Virus record (IMG/VR): IMGVR_UViG_3300021389_000008
Coordinates: 1-64,000 of that record
Length of the DNA: 64,000 bases
Reading direction: 5' to 3' (one strand)
Source: a virus
In this document: positions 1 through 7,298 of the stretch, piece by piece
Numbering within the stretch: position 1 is the stretch's first letter
Layout: each line of letters begins with the position of its first letter
Translations under genes and position numbers: made by a program
Notes under the pieces: model-generated
What the model saw: only the letters and a program-made list of their open reading frames with translations
What the model was told of the DNA's origin: nothing
The model's database searches: none

Positions 1-29
1 CCAACTTCTATGTAATCGATATTTAACAT
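1..29 (-). CDS. 5' end of the next gene, cut by the window edge
   Basis: An ATG at base 29 overlaps the TAA of the preceding small gene in a TAATG arrangement, and the frame stays open to base 1. The visible start reads MLNIDYIEV. The sequence GCGAGG a few bases upstream could serve as a ribosome binding site. TAATG couplings are common in this genome, so this is probably a real gene start, but only nine complete codons are visible and no function can be given. Confidence 0.45.
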
Positions 30-226
30 TAAATAGACCTCGCTTCTTTTCGAAGTTCGAACAGTTTTGCAATGAACCCGTGTTCACCACCTGCAGGGTT
101 TGGTACATTTTCGATACCAAATTCGTTTTGAATTGCAAAAATTACATTCCAAATATCCTTATCTGCCATAGACAGGATATCTTCCATAATTTCTTGGTTA
201 ATGTTATCGTTGTGAATGTTTGACAT
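29..226 (-). CDS. Small protein of unknown function (65 aa)
   Basis: I do not recognise this 65-residue, soluble, acidic protein. The start at 226 is chosen over a longer reading frame because a strong ribosome binding site (AAGGAG, seven bases before the ATG) precedes MSNIHNDN, and the upstream part of the frame runs into the promoter. The C-terminal part (GGEHGFIAKLFELRKEAR) looks helical and basic. A sigma70-like promoter lies directly upstream, and the next gene overlaps its stop codon, so it probably heads a short early transcription unit downstream of the tRNA. Confidence 0.75.
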   Translation of the reverse strand: MSNIHNDNINQEIMEDILSMADKDIWNVIFAIQNEFGIENVPNPAGGEHGFIAKLFELRKEARSI

Positions 227-253
227 ATTATCTCCTTTTTTCATTATACACAT

Positions 254-283
254 AGTATACAAAAAAGTGAGGGGCTTTGTCAA
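254..283 (-). promoter_or_regulatory. Sigma70-type (early) promoter
   Basis: On the minus strand a perfect -35 hexamer TTGACA (283-278) is followed after 18 bases by TATACT (259-254). A second TATAAT lies at 248-243. Transcription would start about 20-30 bases before the small gene that begins at 226. The spacer shares the string ACAAAGCC and a T-rich stretch with the promoter-like sequence at 405-434. This host-type promoter differs clearly from the TATAAATA late elements elsewhere in the window. Confidence 0.7.
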
Positions 284-300
284 ATTTAATTTGGGGGGGT

Positions 301-396
301 TTGGATTGGCGTCCCCGATAGGAGTCGAACCTATAACCTACAGCTTAGAAGGCTGTTGCTCTATCCAGTTGAGCTACAAGGACTTAATCAATCCAA
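301..396. repeat. Inverted repeat flanking the tRNA
   Basis: TTGGATTG at 301-308 and its reverse complement CAATCCAA at 389-396 flank the tRNA gene. The left arm overlaps the encoded CCA end. In the precursor RNA the arms could pair and extend the acceptor stem, which might help processing. The match is only 8 bp, so chance is possible. Confidence 0.4.
307..383 (-). tRNA. tRNA-Arg (anticodon TCT)
   Basis: The minus strand folds into a complete cloverleaf of 77 nt including an encoded CCA. The acceptor arms GTCCTTG and CGGGGAC pair using two G-T pairs. The D-arm contains AGCTC, the anticodon arm is ACAGC-CTTCTAA-GCTGT with anticodon TCT, and the T-arm contains GGTTCGAATCC. It reads AGA codons and possibly AGG. 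Phages often carry tRNAs for codons they use more than their host; AGA-Arg fits the AT-rich composition here. Its own promoter-like element lies just upstream (405-434). Confidence 0.96.
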
Positions 397-404
397 CAGA
401 TACT

Positions 405-434
405 ATAGTATCAAAAAGTTACTGGCTTTGTCTA
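405..434 (-). promoter_or_regulatory. Possible promoter for the tRNA
   Basis: TAGACA (434-429) followed by an 18-base spacer and TACTAT (410-405) resembles the stronger promoter at 254-283, including the same spacer length and a shared ACAAAGCC just after the -35. Transcription would start roughly 15 bases before the tRNA 5' end at 383. It partly overlaps the 3' end of the upstream oxygenase gene. A perfect 14-bp palindrome (399-412) covers the -10 region. Confidence 0.45.
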
Positions 435-1021
435 GTGGGTAATTGCATTCCTAGTAAAGAAAATTGGTCTTCTTTAAGGTCATTTGTGACCATATCGGTA
501 AGCATGTTGTTTGGGTCAGCGGAGAACCACATGGCGATAGTGTAACGAGGACATCTTCGAACCTTCTGTACACCATGTTCGTGATAAAGTCCTTGGAACA
601 GGACTCCCTGTCCCGATACAGGGTCGTGTGTATAGTCATCATCGGGGAAGTATGTCTTACCATCACCAAAGTTGCTATTGAGATTTAATATAAGAGTCCA
701 CTCTCTTTTAGGTTTGTCGTCATTCTCTAAACCGTAAATTAGTTCAACTGAAGAGTAGGTATCTTTATGTGGGCGTTGAAAACCACCGATTGGCCACTCT
801 GTCATAATACACATTTCGGGATACTGTTTACTACCAGTTCTTTTATAAATCTCTGCAACAGCATCAAATTGAATTCGTCTAAGGAGTGTCCTTATAAAAT
901 GGTCGTGTATGTGTATGATATTGATTCCAACGTAATCGGAACCATCACCAACACTTCTAAGGTCTTGTAAGTTTTCTCTAAACCACTGAATTAGAATCTG
1001 ATTCTCTTGCGGAGATGTCAT
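419..1021 (-). CDS. 2OG-Fe(II) oxygenase family protein
   Basis: The 200-residue protein has the pattern of 2-oxoglutarate/iron-dependent dioxygenases on a double-stranded beta-helix. H85 and D87 (RPHKD) form the HxD pair, the distal histidine is H147 or H149 (LYHEHG), and an arginine about ten residues on (R156 or R159) would bind 2-oxoglutarate. Family members hydroxylate protein side chains (for example proline), nucleobases or small molecules; the substrate here is unknown. Start chosen at MTSPQEN because longer frames overlap the upstream deformylase gene by over 100 bases. No strong ribosome binding site is seen, so the start could be further upstream. One of four such genes in the window. 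Confidence 0.8.
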   Translation of the reverse strand: MTSPQENQILIQWFRENLQDLRSVGDGSDYVGINIIHIHDHFIRTLLRRIQFDAVAEIYKRTGSKQYPEMCIMTEWPIGGFQRPHKDTYSSVELIYGLENDDKPKREWTLILNLNSNFGDGKTYFPDDDYTHDPVSGQGVLFQGLYHEHGVQKVRRCPRYTIAMWFSADPNNMLTDMVTNDLKEDQFSLLGMQLPTRQSQ

Positions 1022-1589
1022 CTCGTTCTGAGTTATTAGATTGAGCTTCCTGTTGTTCTTGGATGAATCTTGCATATGCTTGTCGTTTTTCATAATCTAG
1101 TCTTTTTCGTTTTTCTTTAGGACGTGATTTTAAAGCACGTTCTAATTTCAATTTACTCGCTCTTTGTAAGAACAAGATACCGTTGAGATGGTCTAGTTCA
1201 TGTTGTATACATCTTGCACCGATACCATCAAATAGTTGTGTGTTTTCTTCGCCCTTAGCGTTACTCCATCTAAGTTCACACACTTTGGGTCTCTTAATCA
1301 TAAGGTATATATCGGGGAACGATAAACACCCCTCTTTCATTAAGTCTGTTTCTTGAGACACTTTAGTTAACTCGGGATTAAAGAATGCTTGAATACCGTC
1401 CTGTGTTCTCATGACAAAAACTCTAGCATCTAGTCCCACTTGATTTGCACTCAAACCAAGACCACCATATTGTTCCATGGTCTCCGACAATTTACTCTCT
1501 ATCTCTTCAGCGTCTTCCCTTGTCTCAAAATCAAAATCATTTGGACGTGTCCTTAATACTTTACTCGCTTCTTCAACTAATTGATACAT
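978..1589 (-). CDS. def: Peptide deformylase
   Basis: All three deformylase motifs are present. GLGLSANQVG (43-52) is motif 1, EGCLS (86-90) carries the metal-binding Cys88, and QHELDH (129-134) carries His130, His134 and the catalytic Glu. The enzyme removes the formyl group from the N-terminal methionine of new proteins. At 203 residues it carries a basic, charged C-terminal tail of about 60 residues beyond the catalytic core. Deformylases are known from many marine phages, where they are thought to speed maturation of phage or host proteins during infection. The start codon overlaps the upstream stop as TAATG. Confidence 0.96.
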   Translation of the reverse strand: MYQLVEEASKVLRTRPNDFDFETREDAEEIESKLSETMEQYGGLGLSANQVGLDARVFVMRTQDGIQAFFNPELTKVSQETDLMKEGCLSFPDIYLMIKRPKVCELRWSNAKGEENTQLFDGIGARCIQHELDHLNGILFLQRASKLKLERALKSRPKEKRKRLDYEKRQAYARFIQEQQEAQSNNSERDDISARESDSNSVV

Positions 1590-2992
1590 TATTTAATCCT
1601 AATGCCTGAAGAACTCATATATAATGCTTTACCTGCCCAACCGCCGGACGCCCTTGTCCTCATAGTAATGGGAAGTTCACAATACTTCTTCAGTGGTTTA
1701 TATACAAACGACAAAGTAAAACTTTGTTGTCCCTTCACGTAATTGACTTTGATGTTCCCATAATTTTTAGGATTTTCATCGAGACATACTGCTTTTAATT
1801 CTTCATTAGCACCTACGTCTTTCATCTTTGACCCACTCTCTGAACCAATCAATAACTTGTATGGACATGGTGTAGAGTTAGCATCGGGATAAGTGTAATA
1901 CCCCATAGTGTTCAACATGTATAATAGGTTATTTGGTTTAGACAAGTGTTTTGACATCTGTTGGATAACAGAATTTCTAAATGGATAATAGAAATCTTCT
2001 GAATAAAAACTCAACCCATGTTTAGTGAATAGTTGACCTATCTTATAGAATGATGCTTTTGAACCACCTTCTGTGTACTTCTCTCTCTTAACTTTAGAAG
2101 TCCATTTAACTTTCAACTCTTTTTGCACTTCTTTGTTTTTAACACTATTGACTGCTTCATCCCATGCAACATCAATGTGATTCATAACTGATTTTAATTG
2201 TTTTGAATCCCCAAGTTTACTATACTGTGCGACAGCAGATGCATTCATCTTTGGTGTCATATCTTTACCAGCAGCAATCTTGTTAGAGTATCCTATGAAC
2301 GTTCCACTCGAAAGTTCAACCATAACATCTGAAGGGTTCTTATCTGAGATACCGCCTGGCTTTCCACGTGGTGTCCAGTATACATTCTTAATTGATTGAC
2401 CACTTAAGTCTTGCAGAATTGCTCTAGCATTGTGTTGACCAATCTTGATATCTCTTTGTGCAGTTTCATCTTTATCTATCAACTGAATCATGGTCTCATA
2501 GGTAAGCGGACTTCCGTCTCCAAGTAACACACCAGTCTTGCCTGACTTCTTACCTATTACCATCTCCCATTCCACGGAGTCCATTTTCATCTCACTGGTT
2601 TTATCTAAAAAATATACAGATAATAACTCATTCACATTAGATGAAGCTGTCGAATCCTTTCGTTTACCCATACCTAAGTGCGATTTAACAGCACTCTTAG
2701 TAGTCCTTACATAGTATGGAGTGTCACTTCCATTCTTTTCTACTTGGAAGAAAAACTTACCATTCCCTACAGAAAATATTTCTTGTCCACTTGCACTCTC
2801 AACATTCTTAAATTTAATATCACCTTCACCAACTTGTGCTGTGATAGCATCCATACTGATATCTAAATCATAATACGGATTCGCTACACCTCTTTGTGTG
2901 TAGTATGGAGATACAGTCAACTCACTTATTGTAGGTAAGTCTAACTTTATATCTTCTATTTTTGGTGTTTTAAATTCGGAAAAACTTTTCAT
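1589..2992 (-). CDS. Unknown protein, possible PD-(D/E)XK-like nuclease
   Basis: A 467-residue protein I cannot assign by name. The first ATG of the frame is at 2992. It has a stretch SSNVNELLSVYFL near residue 120 and then NPSDVMVEL followed by GTFIGYSNK around residues 220-238. A helix with a conserved Glu, then Asp, a hydrophobic strand and a Lys two residues later is the general layout of restriction-type PD-(D/E)XK nucleases, but the expected E/Q before K is replaced by Ser. The nuclease idea is weak. It lies directly downstream of the gp46/gp47 nuclease genes and is preceded by its own late-promoter element five bases before the ATG. Confidence 0.7.
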   Translation of the reverse strand: MKSFSEFKTPKIEDIKLDLPTISELTVSPYYTQRGVANPYYDLDISMDAITAQVGEGDIKFKNVESASGQEIFSVGNGKFFFQVEKNGSDTPYYVRTTKSAVKSHLGMGKRKDSTASSNVNELLSVYFLDKTSEMKMDSVEWEMVIGKKSGKTGVLLGDGSPLTYETMIQLIDKDETAQRDIKIGQHNARAILQDLSGQSIKNVYWTPRGKPGGISDKNPSDVMVELSSGTFIGYSNKIAAGKDMTPKMNASAVAQYSKLGDSKQLKSVMNHIDVAWDEAVNSVKNKEVQKELKVKWTSKVKREKYTEGGSKASFYKIGQLFTKHGLSFYSEDFYYPFRNSVIQQMSKHLSKPNNLLYMLNTMGYYTYPDANSTPCPYKLLIGSESGSKMKDVGANEELKAVCLDENPKNYGNIKVNYVKGQQSFTLSFVYKPLKKYCELPITMRTRASGGWAGKALYMSSSGIRIK

Positions 2993-2997
2993 AATAC

Positions 2998-3005
2998 TAT
3001 TTATC
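2998..3005 (-). promoter_or_regulatory. Late promoter element, leaderless arrangement
   Basis: GATAAATA followed by GTATT and then the ATG at 2992. This matches the T4 late consensus TATAAATA in seven of eight positions. With T4 spacing (element at -13 to -6) the transcript would begin on the A of the start codon. Confidence 0.55.
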
Positions 3006-4721
3006 CTATTCCGCCAGTCGTGAGAAATTTTTATGTTTCTCAAATCGAATTACATTCTCAAACCTGTCGTACAGTGCATCTCCCTTGTGACTAATTATAA
3101 ATGCATTAGTCTTTTCCGTCAAGGTGTTTAATAGTTTCATGAAGTCATCTGTTCCATTAACGTCTAGTGATGAATCAAACACTTCGTCAAGTATAAGCAA
3201 GTTAGTGTTTACACTGTTCTTCATACGTGCAACTGCTCTCCAAGTAAACAAAAGTGATAAATCGATTCTCATCTTTTCACCTTGTGAGAAGTTGTCGTAC
3301 TTAAACACGTCTCTAAATCTTGACTTGATAGTCTCTTCGAAACTTTCGTTGAGTTCGAACCCAACATAGAATTCTAATTGGGCGAGATACTTGTTAATCA
3401 TCTTATTCATAACAGGAACATACTGTTTAATAATCTTCTCCTTTACTCCTTGGTCTCTCAATAGAGTAGAAGCAATATCAAAGTAGTGTGCTTGGTCTAC
3501 TAGTGTCTTATGTTTTTGATGTAGAATTTCTAGTGTATCTTCTGATTCTTCGATTCGTTCATGGACATTAGAACTTACATTTTGTTCTATTTTTAGTTCT
3601 TCAATTTCCTTTTGAATCTTTGTAATGAACTTCTGATTTGAAAGTATCTCAGTTTGTAAAAGACCTTTCTGTTTTTGAATGGATTCTATTTCTCGTTGGA
3701 CTTCTGTGATTTCCGCCAATCGATTTCGGGTATCTTCGAGGGTGGTGTCAAGAGAAAGCAGCGCTTTCTTGATTTCATCTGACTTAAGTTTCTTCTCCTC
3801 AATGTGTTTCGTCTTGTGTTCATGGTCTAACCCCTGTTTACATGTTGGACAATCATCATGGTTTTCATAAAACTCTATCTCTTTCAGTGCTTTCTTACGT
3901 GCAGTTATAAGTTGCTGTTCTACTGCTTCTGCTTGTTTAAGTCTATCCCCTTGTGGGTCTCTGTCTGATATGGTCTCAAGCTTATTTACCACATCTTCTT
4001 CTTTAACACTTACCTTTTCTAGTAGTGTATCAATATTATCTTGCGTTTCTTGTACAGTATCTTCGTACTTTTGTATCTTAAGTTCTCTTGTTTCTCTCAG
4101 TGCTTCCAACTGTTCGTTGAGACCACTCACACGTTCTTCTATGAGTTCAACTTCATGGTTAGTTTCTTTCAACTCTATCTTATGTGCGGATACTTTCTTC
4201 CTTAAAATGTCTTTCATGGTACTGAAGATTGAAATGTCCAGCAAGTCTTCGACTAATTTACGTCTCTCTGCCGATTTCAATTGCATGAATGGAGTGAAGT
4301 TTGCTGACCCCAAGATAGCAACCTGTGTGAATGAACGGTAACTCATTTTGAGTACGTTCTTTTCTAAATGTTCTTGATAGTCTTTAACCGTAGCGTCTTG
4401 GTCTACCAACATATCATTTACATATAATTCAAACTTGTTAGGTTTTGCACCACGTATTACTTTGTATTCTCTTCGGCCAATCGTAAATTCGACCTCAACT
4501 ATCATTTCTTTTTGATTGATTGAGTTTATCAATAAGTCTTTTTTTAGATTCCGAAATCCACGTCCGTACAATCCGAAACACAATGCATCTAATAGTGTGG
4601 ATTTACCAGCACCGTTCTCACCCAATACTAGGGTTGTTTGATTTCTGTCTAATTGTATCTCAGTATATTTGTTGCCTGATGAAAGAAGATTCTTCCACCT
4701 CACAGTTTTGAAGTTTATCAT
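3006..4721 (-). CDS. 46: Recombination nuclease ATPase subunit gp46 (Rad50/SbcC-like)
   Basis: A 571-residue SMC-like ATPase. Walker A is GENGAGKST (34-42), a long coiled coil follows, and a CPTC zinc hook lies near residue 290. A second coil leads to the signature FSQGEKMRIDL near 477 and Walker B LLILDEVFD near 508. With gp47 it forms the nuclease that resects DNA ends during recombination-dependent replication and degrades host DNA in T4. The length is close to T4 gp46 (560 aa). The ATG overlaps the gp47 stop (ATGA), implying coupled translation of the two subunits. Confidence 0.97.
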   Translation of the reverse strand: MINFKTVRWKNLLSSGNKYTEIQLDRNQTTLVLGENGAGKSTLLDALCFGLYGRGFRNLKKDLLINSINQKEMIVEVEFTIGRREYKVIRGAKPNKFELYVNDMLVDQDATVKDYQEHLEKNVLKMSYRSFTQVAILGSANFTPFMQLKSAERRKLVEDLLDISIFSTMKDILRKKVSAHKIELKETNHEVELIEERVSGLNEQLEALRETRELKIQKYEDTVQETQDNIDTLLEKVSVKEEDVVNKLETISDRDPQGDRLKQAEAVEQQLITARKKALKEIEFYENHDDCPTCKQGLDHEHKTKHIEEKKLKSDEIKKALLSLDTTLEDTRNRLAEITEVQREIESIQKQKGLLQTEILSNQKFITKIQKEIEELKIEQNVSSNVHERIEESEDTLEILHQKHKTLVDQAHYFDIASTLLRDQGVKEKIIKQYVPVMNKMINKYLAQLEFYVGFELNESFEETIKSRFRDVFKYDNFSQGEKMRIDLSLLFTWRAVARMKNSVNTNLLILDEVFDSSLDVNGTDDFMKLLNTLTEKTNAFIISHKGDALYDRFENVIRFEKHKNFSRLAE

Positions 4722-5785
4722 AAATAAGAGTGTTCATCCAATGCTTCATTATACAACGTTGTCATCAATTCGTTAAGTGGCTTTTTCTTACCTTGGATTT
4801 CTAATCCATCGATGTAATTGGATAGGATAGTTAGAGTGTCTTCGATGTCTTCTACCTCATCATCTCCATAAAAATCCATATGTTTATTATCGTCCACAAC
4901 CGATACATGTAAAGGTGAAGCAGCATGTACCTTGTCCAAGAATGTATCAAACCAATACGGATTGTCTTTATTAACGACAATAATTTTCACAAACTTACCA
5001 GTGTAATTTGAATAATCTTTTTCACTTATAGTTTCAAAAGTTTCTTTAGCGTCATCATAGAAACCCTTTTCAAACATAGTAATAGGATTGTGTATTGGAG
5101 TTAGGGATTGGTCTTCAGTATCAAAAATATGGAAGTACTTCTTATCGTTATAATCCGACCAAGTAAATTCCATCTGTGAACCAACGTAGTGAATGTTCTT
5201 GACCTCTGACTTTTGATGGAAGTGCCCGCTATACACTTTATCAAAACGTTTTAAATATGAATGGTCTAGTCCATGTTGACATGTCATGCCTGGCATCATC
5301 AATGCACCTTCTATTTCAAAGTGACCCATAGCAACAGATGCTGGTGCTGAACGTAAAAATTCTACTGAGTCAGCATAGTTATCACTATTAATCCATGGCA
5401 CAAGTGCAATAGAAAACCCATCATACTCTTTAACTTCACACTCAGAATAAACAGATACGTTTGGTTGATTGTAAAGAAGTAATTCGGGAGCATTGACATC
5501 ATTGGTGTTCTTATAATATGTGTCATGATTACCAATTACTAAGTCCATGGTTATACCACGTTCAGTCATAGGTTCAATGAAGTGTTTGATATTTGCTTTC
5601 ATGGAAGCGAAGTTGATATACTTCCTTCTATCAAAGTAGTCACCCATGTGAATGATGTGTTTGATATCATGCTCATCTAAGTATGGGAAGAACACTTCAT
5701 TATAGAAACGTCCTTGATAATTAGACATCTCAATCATATCACCTCTCACTCCACAGTGAGTGTCATTCAATATCGCTATTTTCAT
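4718..5785 (-). CDS. 47: Recombination nuclease subunit gp47 (Mre11/SbcD-like)
   Basis: A 355-residue calcineurin-like phosphoesterase with the full motif set: D8-T-H10 in the first strand, GDYFDRR (48-54), GNHD (85-88) and GHFH (187-190). These bind two Mn ions in the Mre11 family. It is the nuclease partner of gp46. The start overlaps the gp55 stop by ATGA and the stop overlaps gp46, so 55-47-46 form one tightly coupled block, as in other T4-like phages. Confidence 0.97.
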   Translation of the reverse strand: MKIAILNDTHCGVRGDMIEMSNYQGRFYNEVFFPYLDEHDIKHIIHMGDYFDRRKYINFASMKANIKHFIEPMTERGITMDLVIGNHDTYYKNTNDVNAPELLLYNQPNVSVYSECEVKEYDGFSIALVPWINSDNYADSVEFLRSAPASVAMGHFEIEGALMMPGMTCQHGLDHSYLKRFDKVYSGHFHQKSEVKNIHYVGSQMEFTWSDYNDKKYFHIFDTEDQSLTPIHNPITMFEKGFYDDAKETFETISEKDYSNYTGKFVKIIVVNKDNPYWFDTFLDKVHAASPLHVSVVDDNKHMDFYGDDEVEDIEDTLTILSNYIDGLEIQGKKKPLNELMTTLYNEALDEHSYL

Positions 5786-6345
5786 TTATCTTCGAATTTC
5801 TCTAGTGAGTTTTGTTTTGTAGATTTCCTTGTTCTTTTTGATTTTCTTGGTTCATATGCAACCCTGTTCATATTCTCTTGCATCCATTCCACGTTAGTGT
5901 TGGTTAAGGTAGGGTCGTGTATTCCATCGATTGTATCAAATGCATCGAGTGTGAGTGAAGTAGCATCAATTGCTTGTTGTTTAATGTACACTTGTTTCTT
6001 TTCTTTCTGTATTCTTCTCAAGAAAGCATAGTAACAAATCTGTGTAACATATGCAAATGCATTGTTTGATTTTTCTACATTGAAGTTGCCAAGATACTGA
6101 ATACAATTCTCGATTGCATCACATATCATTTCATCTCGATAAGTGTAATTGATAAAGTTGGGTCTAGTAGATAGTCTTGTTGCAATCTTATAGATGCATT
6201 CTCCTATGTACTCTGACATTTGGGGTGGAGTTCCTTCCGACTCTTTCGCTTCTTTGATTGCAATTGCATACTCAGAAACTGCCGCTGTGAAGTCCTTGTT
6301 GTTGACGTAATGCGCCTGTGTTTTAGGGTCTTTTTTCTTAGTCAT
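5782..6345 (-). CDS. 55: Late-transcription sigma factor gp55
   Basis: A 187-residue protein matching T4 gp55 in size, gene order and sequence style. The core YRDEMICDAIENC through FLRRIQKEKKQ (about 75-125) corresponds to sigma region 2, which contacts the beta' coiled coil and the -10 element. gp55 directs host RNA polymerase to late promoters with TATAAATA at -10 and no -35. Many such elements are found in this window. TATAATG sits eight bases before the ATG, with a GGAG just upstream. The C-terminus is rich in Arg, Lys and Ser; in T4 the C-terminal end of gp55 contacts the sliding clamp. Confidence 0.93.
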   Translation of the reverse strand: MTKKKDPKTQAHYVNNKDFTAAVSEYAIAIKEAKESEGTPPQMSEYIGECIYKIATRLSTRPNFINYTYRDEMICDAIENCIQYLGNFNVEKSNNAFAYVTQICYYAFLRRIQKEKKQVYIKQQAIDATSLTLDAFDTIDGIHDPTLTNTNVEWMQENMNRVAYEPRKSKRTRKSTKQNSLEKFEDK

Positions 6346-6378
6346 GTATACATTATACTCCTTAGTTATAGGATTCCT

Positions 6379-6436
6379 AGTGGCTTTTTGAAATTATTTG
6401 GTAATAAAAAAAGATAAGTTTTTTTAAAAAGCCACT
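6379..6436. repeat. Inverted repeat downstream of the tiny-membrane-protein cluster
   Basis: AGTGGCTTTTT (6379-6389) is the exact reverse complement of AAAAAGCCACT (6426-6436), with 36 AT-rich bases between that include A and T runs. It lies in the 141-base gap between gp55 and the tiny membrane genes. A long stem next to T runs could end transcription from either side, or form a structured leader for gp55. Nothing else is recognised in the gap. Confidence 0.55.
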
Positions 6437-6486
6437 TGTGGATTAGAAAATCTATGTTAAAGTAGCTTATGTCCCCACAGGGAAGC

Positions 6487-6636
6487 TTATATAAAGAGAT
6501 TAACGATTAGAAATAGTACGAGTAGCGGAATCATTCCTAATAACATCGTTACTATGAAGTGAAATAATATCTCCATATAAGACGGTTCATAAGACATTGT
6601 AAATTTACGTTTTACTATATTATATAGTGTGTTCAT
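6487..6636 (-). CDS. Tiny membrane protein (49 aa)
   Basis: The last of five consecutive tiny genes. The sequence MNTLYNIVKRKFTMSYEPSY is followed by about 27 strongly hydrophobic residues ending in LFI, so one membrane helix at the C-terminus with a basic N-terminus is expected. Its ATG overlaps the TGA of the preceding gene (ATGA), arguing for translational coupling and a real gene. Function unknown; a lysis-related or superinfection-exclusion role is possible but unproven. Confidence 0.7.
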   Translation of the reverse strand: MNTLYNIVKRKFTMSYEPSYMEILFHFIVTMLLGMIPLLVLFLIVNLFI

Positions 6637-6833
6637 TGGACTAATTTATTGATGACGGCGAACGAGAGAATCATAAAACCGAATACACAAACCTGTACTA
6701 TACTTGCCCAAAAGATTTGTTTCATGGGATGTACATCTGTTAGTTTTTCTATAACTGATTCGTTGGGCGAGAGGTTGACTATCTGAAGTACTTTCTTTTC
6801 AGTCTCGGGTTTGGTAAACCAAGGTACGTACAT
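6633..6833 (-). CDS. Small membrane protein (66 aa)
   Basis: A 66-residue protein with a soluble N-terminal half (MYVPWFTKPETEKK) and one clear C-terminal membrane helix (WASIVQVCVFGFMILSFAVI). A good ribosome binding site, GGAGG, lies six bases before the ATG, inside the 3' end of the preceding tiny gene. Fourth of five coupled tiny genes. Function unknown. Confidence 0.82.
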   Translation of the reverse strand: MYVPWFTKPETEKKVLQIVNLSPNESVIEKLTDVHPMKQIFWASIVQVCVFGFMILSFAVINKLVQ

Positions 6834-6834
6834 A

Positions 6835-6927
6835 TTATACCTCCACTAAAGATAGAATGGTTATCATGAAGATAGATACTAGTGTGCCTATCTCCATGAG
6901 GTCTTTGAGGTTGGATGACTTCTTCAT
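6835..6927 (-). CDS. Tiny membrane protein (30 aa)
   Basis: Only 30 residues: MKKSSNLKDLMEIGTLVSIF followed by MITILSLVEV, a charged N-terminus and a single hydrophobic helix. The ATG overlaps the previous stop (ATGA), and its stop lies one base before the next ATG. At this size it would normally be ignored, but the unbroken chain of overlaps on both sides supports translation. The last codons also carry the ribosome binding site of the next gene. Function unknown. Confidence 0.6.
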   Translation of the reverse strand: MKKSSNLKDLMEIGTLVSIFMITILSLVEV

Positions 6928-7046
6928 GAGTTTGGACTCATATTATTAAACTCTGTGGCATTTCTTAAAGACCGCAAAGAGCCTGGGTCTCGGTCATATA
7001 GAATTGCCCATGAACCTAAAATGGTAAGAAGTATAAGTATCCGCAT
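6924..7046 (-). CDS. Tiny protein with N-terminal membrane or signal segment (40 aa)
   Basis: Forty residues. MRILILLTILGSWAILY is a hydrophobic N-terminal segment resembling an uncleaved signal anchor, followed by a polar tail rich in Arg, Asp and Asn. The start overlaps the previous stop (TAATG) and the end overlaps the next start (ATGA). In orientation it differs from its neighbours, whose hydrophobic segment is at the C-terminus. Function unknown. Confidence 0.65.
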   Translation of the reverse strand: MRILILLTILGSWAILYDRDPGSLRSLRNATEFNNMSPNS

Positions 7047-7210
7047 TAGAAATTTAATAATGTAAAATACATTATCATAAATGGTACTATAAAGGGAAGA
7101 GTCATGAATGCTAGAAATTCAATAACATCACAGAGAACACACACTTGCTTACTCTCTCTAATCTCTTTAGTTTTTCGCACCATGCTCTTAGCTATCGCAG
7201 CTGTTGTCAT
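7046..7210 (-). CDS. Tiny membrane protein (54 aa), first of a five-gene cluster
   Basis: Begins MTTAAIAKSMVRKTKEIRES with a basic soluble start, then a C-terminal hydrophobic stretch rich in Phe, Met and Leu (EFLAFMTLPFIVPFMIMYF) that would span the membrane. AGGAAAATACC before the ATG offers a ribosome binding site. It ends in a TAATG overlap with the next tiny gene. Two CxxC-spaced cysteines (CVLC) sit just before the membrane segment. Function unknown. Confidence 0.68.
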   Translation of the reverse strand: MTTAAIAKSMVRKTKEIRESKQVCVLCDVIEFLAFMTLPFIVPFMIMYFTLLNF

Positions 7211-7278
7211 GGTATTTTCCTAGTTGTTGTATATTAAAATATTGTATAATCAAATATAACTCTGATTTATACGCAGAC

Positions 7279-7286
7279 TATTTAGT
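7279..7286 (-). promoter_or_regulatory. Possible late promoter for the tiny-membrane cluster
   Basis: ACTAAATA at 7286-7279 and TATAAATC at 7271-7264 both resemble the late element and lie 55-75 bases before the first gene of the five-gene cluster. The CTAAATA form recurs upstream of several other genes here. Only sequence similarity supports this. Confidence 0.4.
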
Positions 7287-7298
7287 ATTCTTTTTTGC

